Positions 60,033 to 64,000 of a DNA stretch of 64,000 nucleotides are shown here, one piece after another. The stretch lies in assembly GCF_000317145.1 (NCBI RefSeq), contig NC_019697.1:1054001-1118000 (forward strand). The letters are read 5' to 3'. Origin of the DNA: Chamaesiphon minutus PCC 6605 (GTDB taxonomy: Bacteria; Cyanobacteriota; Cyanobacteriia; Cyanobacteriales; Chamaesiphonaceae). Under the pieces are notes generated by a model. The model saw nothing but the letters and a program-made list of their open reading frames with translations, was not told the DNA's origin and ran no database searches. Every line of letters starts with the position of its first letter. Within the stretch, counting starts at the first letter, position 1. Both the position numbers and the translations under genes were made by a program.

Positions 60033-62138
60033 ATGCAAAAACGCGCGTTAGAGCTTCTGCGTCAAGCTCTGAATAACCCCACAGCCCAATTCCGCGACGG
60101 ACAGTGGGAAGCAATTTATGAATTAGTAGAAAATAGATCGCGATTATTGGTAGTTCAACGGACTGGCTGGGGAAAAAGTATCGTTTATTTTATTGCAACT
60201 AAGTTGTTAAGGGAAAAAGGTGCGGGAATTACGTTGCTTATTTCGCCATTACTTTCTCTGATGCGAAATCAAATTAGTGCCGCTGAAACAATGGGAGTGA
60301 GAGCGGAGACGATTAATTCTAGCAATCAAGAAGAGTGGGAAGCGATCCAATCGAGAGTGTTCTCTGGCGATGTTGATATCTTACTGATTTCACCAGAACG
60401 ATTAGCCAACCCAGGTTTTATTGAAAATATTTTAATTCTGATTTCCCAGAATATAGGTTTGTTTGTAGTTGACGAGGCGCATTGTATCTCCGATTGGGGA
60501 CACGACTTTCGACCAGATTATCGTCGGATCGTAAGAATTTTACAAGCTTTGCCAAATAATATTCCAGTGTTAGCAACTACAGCGACAGCAAATAACAGAG
60601 TAGTTGAAGATATCAAATATCAATTAGGCGACCGACTACAGATCGTCCGAGGGCAACTGACTCGCGAAAGCCTCCAACTTCAGAATATTTCTATCCCTTC
60701 TCCAGCAGCAAGGATGGCTTGGTTGGTCGAACATATACCTCGATTACTAGGTAGTGGTATTGTTTACGCATTAACACTTAGAGATGCAGATCGTATCGCT
60801 GAGTGGTTGAGACAGAACAACATTAGTGCAGAAGCATATCATAGTAAGTTAAATTCGAATACAAAGCTAAATTCAGAGTTGAGAATAGATCGAGAAGATC
60901 GACTACTCAATAATGAAATTAAAGTATTAGTAGCAACAACTGCTTTAGGAATGGGTTTCGACAAGCCAGATCTAGGATTTGTCATTCACTATCAAAGACC
61001 TGGTTCTGTAGTTCACTATTATCAACAAGTTGGCAGGGCTGGAAGAGCAGTAGATCGAGCTTATGGTATTTTATTGAGTGGAACAGAGGATGATGATATT
61101 ACCAACTATTTTATTCAGAATGCTTTCCCCTCACAAGATAATATATCGGAAGTAATAAAAGCAATAAAAGATAGTGATGATGGATTATCAGATAACGATT
61201 TGCAATCAAAAACTAATTTAGCCAAAGGTAGACTCAATAAAATATTGAAGTTCCTATCTTTAGAATCTCCATCGCCAGTCACGAAAGAAGGTAGTAAATG
61301 GTGTGCTAACCCAGTTAATTATCAACTCGATGTAGAAAACATAAAAAGATTAACTGAGATTCGCAACCAAGAACAGCAACAAATGCAAGACTATATGGTG
61401 AGTTCTCAATGTTTGATGACTTTCCTGTCTACGGCATTAGACGATCCCAATCCTCAACCCTGCGGTAAATGTGCGGTTTGTCTCGATCGAGATCTAATCT
61501 CCACTACTTATTCATCTGCTTTACTAGAGCAAGCTGTTCGATATCTCAAGCGTAGCGATTATTCGATCGAACCTCGGAAAAGATGGAGTGCGGGTGCATT
61601 AGTAAGTTATGGCTTCTCCGGTAATATTAGACCAGAATTACAATCAGAAACAGGGAAAGCTCTATCTCTATGGGGTGATGAAGGCTGGGGAAAACTGGTA
61701 AGACAAGGCAAGTACACTGATGAATCCTTTAATGATGACTTGGTTCGAGCTACAATTGAGATGATTAGACGATGGCAGCCAGATCCCTTTCCTACTTGGG
61801 TAACTTGCGTTCCTTCACTCAAACGCCCCAATCTCGTCCCAGATTTTGCCAGACGGTTAGCTGAAGGGTTGCAGATACCACTCCATCCAGTTGTATCAAA
61901 AGTCAAGCAAAATCAGCCTCAAAAAGAAATGGGCAACAGTTACCAACAATCTCACAATCTAGATGGTGTATTCGAAATCGATCGATCTCAACTGCAATCG
62001 GGAACGGTATTTTTAATCGATGATATGGTAGATTCTCGTTGGACTTTTACTGTCATTGCTGCATTACTCAGACAAGCAGGTAGCGATCGAGTATTTCCCC
62101 TAGCATTAGCCCTCAATTCTCTCAGTTCTGACGATTAA
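60033..62138 (+). CDS. RecQ-type helicase fused to a phosphoribosyltransferase domain
   Basis: The 701-residue protein starts with a RecQ helicase: the P-loop RTGWGKS at 43-49, DEAH at 147-150, ALGMGFDKPDLGFVIHY and QQVGRAGRA. A RecQ-type zinc region CGKCAVC and a winged helix follow to about residue 560. The last 130 residues contain VPSLKRPNLVPDFARRLAEG and IDDMVDSRWTFT (Asp663-Asp664), the PRPP loop of ComF-like phosphoribosyltransferases. Seven bases separate it from the dprA-like gene. PRTase plus DprA-like is the composition of ShosTA anti-phage systems, here with a helicase fused on. That parallel is inference. Confidence 0.88.
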   Translation: MQKRALELLRQALNNPTAQFRDGQWEAIYELVENRSRLLVVQRTGWGKSIVYFIATKLLREKGAGITLLISPLLSLMRNQISAAETMGVRAETINSSNQEEWEAIQSRVFSGDVDILLISPERLANPGFIENILILISQNIGLFVVDEAHCISDWGHDFRPDYRRIVRILQALPNNIPVLATTATANNRVVEDIKYQLGDRLQIVRGQLTRESLQLQNISIPSPAARMAWLVEHIPRLLGSGIVYALTLRDADRIAEWLRQNNISAEAYHSKLNSNTKLNSELRIDREDRLLNNEIKVLVATTALGMGFDKPDLGFVIHYQRPGSVVHYYQQVGRAGRAVDRAYGILLSGTEDDDITNYFIQNAFPSQDNISEVIKAIKDSDDGLSDNDLQSKTNLAKGRLNKILKFLSLESPSPVTKEGSKWCANPVNYQLDVENIKRLTEIRNQEQQQMQDYMVSSQCLMTFLSTALDDPNPQPCGKCAVCLDRDLISTTYSSALLEQAVRYLKRSDYSIEPRKRWSAGALVSYGFSGNIRPELQSETGKALSLWGDEGWGKLVRQGKYTDESFNDDLVRATIEMIRRWQPDPFPTWVTCVPSLKRPNLVPDFARRLAEGLQIPLHPVVSKVKQNQPQKEMGNSYQQSHNLDGVFEIDRSQLQSGTVFLIDDMVDSRWTFTVIAALLRQAGSDRVFPLALALNSLSSDD

Positions 62139-62145
62139 ATAAATC

Positions 62146-63399
62146 ATGTCTAGCCACCATCTTACTCCAGATACTCAGGCTATCTTGCTACTTTGTGCTA
62201 GTTTGGGTAATAGTCGCGATACTTACCCCCAACCTTTAAATTTAGGAGAGTATCATTCATTAGCAAAATGGTTAGTTACTCAGAAACTACGCCCCGCAGA
62301 TCTGCTAGAATCGAGCGGACAAAATTTACTCCAAACCTGCGATCTATTCAATCTCGATCGGTTAGAATCTCTTTTAGCAAGAGGAATGATGTTAGCTCTG
62401 GCGGTGGAGAAATGGACTAGTAAAGGTTTATGGATTGTTGGTAGAGGAGATCCAGATTATCCAGACAGATTAAGACAAAAATTAGGATCTCACGCGCCCG
62501 CATTTCTGTATGGAGTTGGAGATATCAGATTACTGTCTCAAGGTGGATTGGCGATCGTCGGCTCCCGCAATATAGACGAGGAAGGAATTGAATATACCAG
62601 CGGAGTTGCCGACAACTGTGCCAGACAGGGTATTCAAATCGTATCGGGTGGTGCTAGAGGTGTCGATACCACTGCCATGCTAGCTGCAATCGCTGCTGGT
62701 GGAAATGCCGTAGGAATATTAGCCGATAGTTTAGCAAAAGCTGCTGTCTCAGGTAAATATCGCTCGGCAATTCAAGAACAAAGGCTCACTTTAGTCTCTG
62801 CTGTAGATCCGCAAGCAGGATTTAATGTCGGGAATGCAATGGGTAGAAATAAATATATTTATGCTCTATCTAATTACGGCTTGGTTGTTAACGCTGATTA
62901 TAATAAGGGCGGTACTTGGGCTGGTGCTGTTGAACTCTTAAAATCAGAAAAGAGTATTCCCTTATTTGTCAAAACAGATGGGAAAATCTCGCCAGGAAAT
63001 AAGCAGTTAATTCAACTAGGAGCAAATGAGTTCCCTCCAGCACCTTGGCATCATAATTTAGAGCAAAGACTGCAAGCAACAATCGACGCAAAAACTGTAA
63101 AAACAGAAGCAATTCAATGTTCTTTGTCTTTTGATGGTATCGATTCTCCAAAAAATTCAGCCGATGTCGAACCAATCGATAGCAAGGTTGCGAAAACCAC
63201 ATCGCCAACTAATATATATGAAGCAGTGTTGCCGTTGATATTATCATCCTTGCAGCAACCAGCAGACGTAAAATCACTGGCAGCGCAACTTGATGTTAAT
63301 CACACTCAATTACAGAATTGGTTAAAAAAAGCAGTTGATGATGGTCGGGTCACAAAAACAACCAAACCTGTTAAATATGTTTCAAAAGTTCGATCTTGA
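62146..63399 (+). CDS. DprA-like DNA-processing protein
   Basis: The 417-residue protein contains the DprA Rossmann fold: GDPDYPDRLRQKLG, FLYGVGD, LAIVGSRNIDEEGIEYT, VSGGARGVDTTAMLAAIAAG and ALSNYGLVVNADYNKGGTW. A C-terminal winged helix contains VNHTQLQNWLKKAVDDGRVT. DprA normally loads RecA on incoming single-stranded DNA. DprA homologues paired with phosphoribosyltransferases act as antitoxin-like partners in ShosTA-type systems. It is coupled to the RecQ-PRTase gene by a 7-bp gap. Confidence 0.88.
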   Translation: MSSHHLTPDTQAILLLCASLGNSRDTYPQPLNLGEYHSLAKWLVTQKLRPADLLESSGQNLLQTCDLFNLDRLESLLARGMMLALAVEKWTSKGLWIVGRGDPDYPDRLRQKLGSHAPAFLYGVGDIRLLSQGGLAIVGSRNIDEEGIEYTSGVADNCARQGIQIVSGGARGVDTTAMLAAIAAGGNAVGILADSLAKAAVSGKYRSAIQEQRLTLVSAVDPQAGFNVGNAMGRNKYIYALSNYGLVVNADYNKGGTWAGAVELLKSEKSIPLFVKTDGKISPGNKQLIQLGANEFPPAPWHHNLEQRLQATIDAKTVKTEAIQCSLSFDGIDSPKNSADVEPIDSKVAKTTSPTNIYEAVLPLILSSLQQPADVKSLAAQLDVNHTQLQNWLKKAVDDGRVTKTTKPVKYVSKVRS

Positions 63400-63401
63400 G
63401 G

Positions 63402-63648
63402 ATGAGAGAGTTAAAATATAGTTTTTACAGAAGATACGATTGGTGTTGACGTAATGGATGGTAGAACAATATTTGTTCCGTTAGTCTGGTATCCTCGACT
63501 ATTAAACGCGACTTCAGAGCAACGTTTAGGCTGAGAAATTTGCTGTGGTTATAGGATTCATTGGGAATCGCTCAATGAGGATCTCAGTACTGAAGGAATG
63601 CTCAAAGGCGCACCCTCTCCAACTACTTCGCGTAATTTAGATCGGTAG
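63402..63648 (+). pseudogene. DUF2442 gene with in-frame stop
   Basis: The frame from 63421 reads FTEDTIGVDVMDGRTIFVPL, then VWYPRLLNATSEQRLG, TGA (63532-63534), then EICCGYRIHWESLNEDLST and EGMLKGAPSPT. DUF2442 proteins normally have Trp where the TGA is (TGG to TGA), so a single substitution disabled it. The start is also frameshifted relative to the only nearby ATG. DUF2442 genes often pair with DUF4160 in toxin-antitoxin-like units; no partner is seen here. Confidence 0.75.
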
Positions 63649-63710
63649 ATCGATCGGGAAATCGGGAAAAAGCAGATGTCATAGTTATAATCGGGAAAAT
63701 GAAGCCTCAA

Positions 63711-63810
63711 AGTGGTTGAAACCACTCCTCAGAATGCAAAGTCCACCTACGTGGACTAGGTTTAATTTAGTCCGCGTAGGCGGACTTTGCAACACAAGTC
63801 ACGATTTCAA
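63711..63810. repeat. dispersed structured repeat, copy C
   Basis: Same three-hairpin plan as at 1106 and 34871: AGTGGTTGAAACCACT, then arms GCAAAGTCCACC/GGCGGACTTTGC (63738-63792), then GATTTCAATC. The first hairpin has a third, different but self-complementary sequence. Confidence 0.7.
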
Positions 63811-63863
63811 TCGTTGGCATTTCGAAAAATTGATATCAGAGAGCTAAATAGACGAGGTGAGAA

Positions 63864-64000
63864 ATGGTTACTCAGCAGGAAAAAGTTGGAATTTTTAGAT
63901 TTTATGAATCTTGGCTAAAGCGGGTATGTAATGAAGGACATGACTCTGAGGATCTTTCTTTTTCAAGTAAATCATGTCTTGGTTACTTAGCACCAGGAGG
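63864..64000 (+). CDS. unknown protein, 3' end beyond window
   Basis: A ribosome site GAGGTGAG precedes an ATG that opens 45 codons to the edge: VTQQEKVGIFRFYESWLKRV, then NEGHDSEDLSFSSKSCLGYL. No family is recognisable from this length. Its location after the RecQ-PRTase/DprA genes makes an island member plausible. Confidence 0.45.
   Translation, partial: MVTQQEKVGIFRFYESWLKRVCNEGHDSEDLSFSSKSCLGYLAPG

Noticed and set aside
1-64000. The many CGATCG sites as specific regulatory elements
   Set aside because: HIP1-like sites are spread throughout many cyanobacterial genomes; only the dense cluster near 24115-24310 stands out.

Overview
The window reads as chromosome of a cyanobacterium. Very frequent CGATCG (HIP1-like) sites occur inside and between genes. 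There is a CoaR/CoaT cobalt-efflux pair, an SmtA-type metallothionein with its SmtB repressor, a Zur-type Fur protein, a SigG-like ECF sigma factor with its anti-sigma factor, and several families best known from cyanobacteria. A filamentous or Chamaesiphon-like genome is a reasonable guess, but the sequence alone cannot fix the genus.

Layout. 1-5.3 kb: an alpha/beta hydrolase, an NAD(P)-binding oxidoreductase, small secreted or hypothetical proteins, and a sulfide/persulfide block (frameshifted cupredoxin, persulfide dioxygenase, YgaP-like rhodanese) behind a perfect 10-10-10 inverted repeat; a SulP anion transporter follows to 7.2 kb. 7.4-20.4 kb is a graveyard of broken genes and insertion sequences: a P-type ATPase with a nonsense codon and no 3' half, an IS1634-type remnant, a DUF4279 gene split by an intact ISAs1-family element, TnsB, MarC and HEAT-repeat fragments, and the cobalt sensor gene coaR split by an intact IS4-family element next to an intact coaT. 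20.5-22.1 kb is a zinc block: zur, a DUF1636 protein and a collapsed COG0523-ThrRS remnant under a Zur-like box. 22.2-33.1 kb holds phosphate-scavenging proteins: a PhoX-like phosphatase and two giant RTX-tailed secreted enzymes (lamin-tail/5'-nucleotidase, and a tandem alkaline phosphatase). 33.5-38.0 kb carries two small secreted CxCxxC proteins, smtA-smtB, a porin and znuA under a Zur-like box. 38-44.9 kb is housekeeping and stress response: trhO, a Ser/Thr kinase, a NagB-like deaminase, a SigG-like ECF sigma factor with anti-sigma factor, and small secreted proteins. 45.3-45.8 kb holds what looks like the residue of a type V-K CRISPR-associated transposon: two 37-nt CRISPR-type repeats, a degenerate third repeat followed by a 19-nt guide that matches the 3' end of a neighbouring tRNA-Gly(CCC), and a transposon end with four TnsB-like sites about 59 bp from the matched site. 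46-55.6 kb holds GDPD, an S9 peptidase, an OM barrel, a GH10-like protein, a TPR protein and others. 56-64 kb looks like a defence-type island: a second transposon end fused to a tnsB fragment, a ParD-like antitoxin, an LRR-DUF6745 protein, an Lhr-like helicase, a RecQ helicase fused to a phosphoribosyltransferase, and a DprA-like protein.

Metal handling (Co, Zn, probably Cu) recurs across the window, with many systems partly decayed. Several dispersed palindromic repeat families lie between genes, often exactly where a gene fragment stops. Functions are assigned from motifs and remembered family features; no database search was possible.
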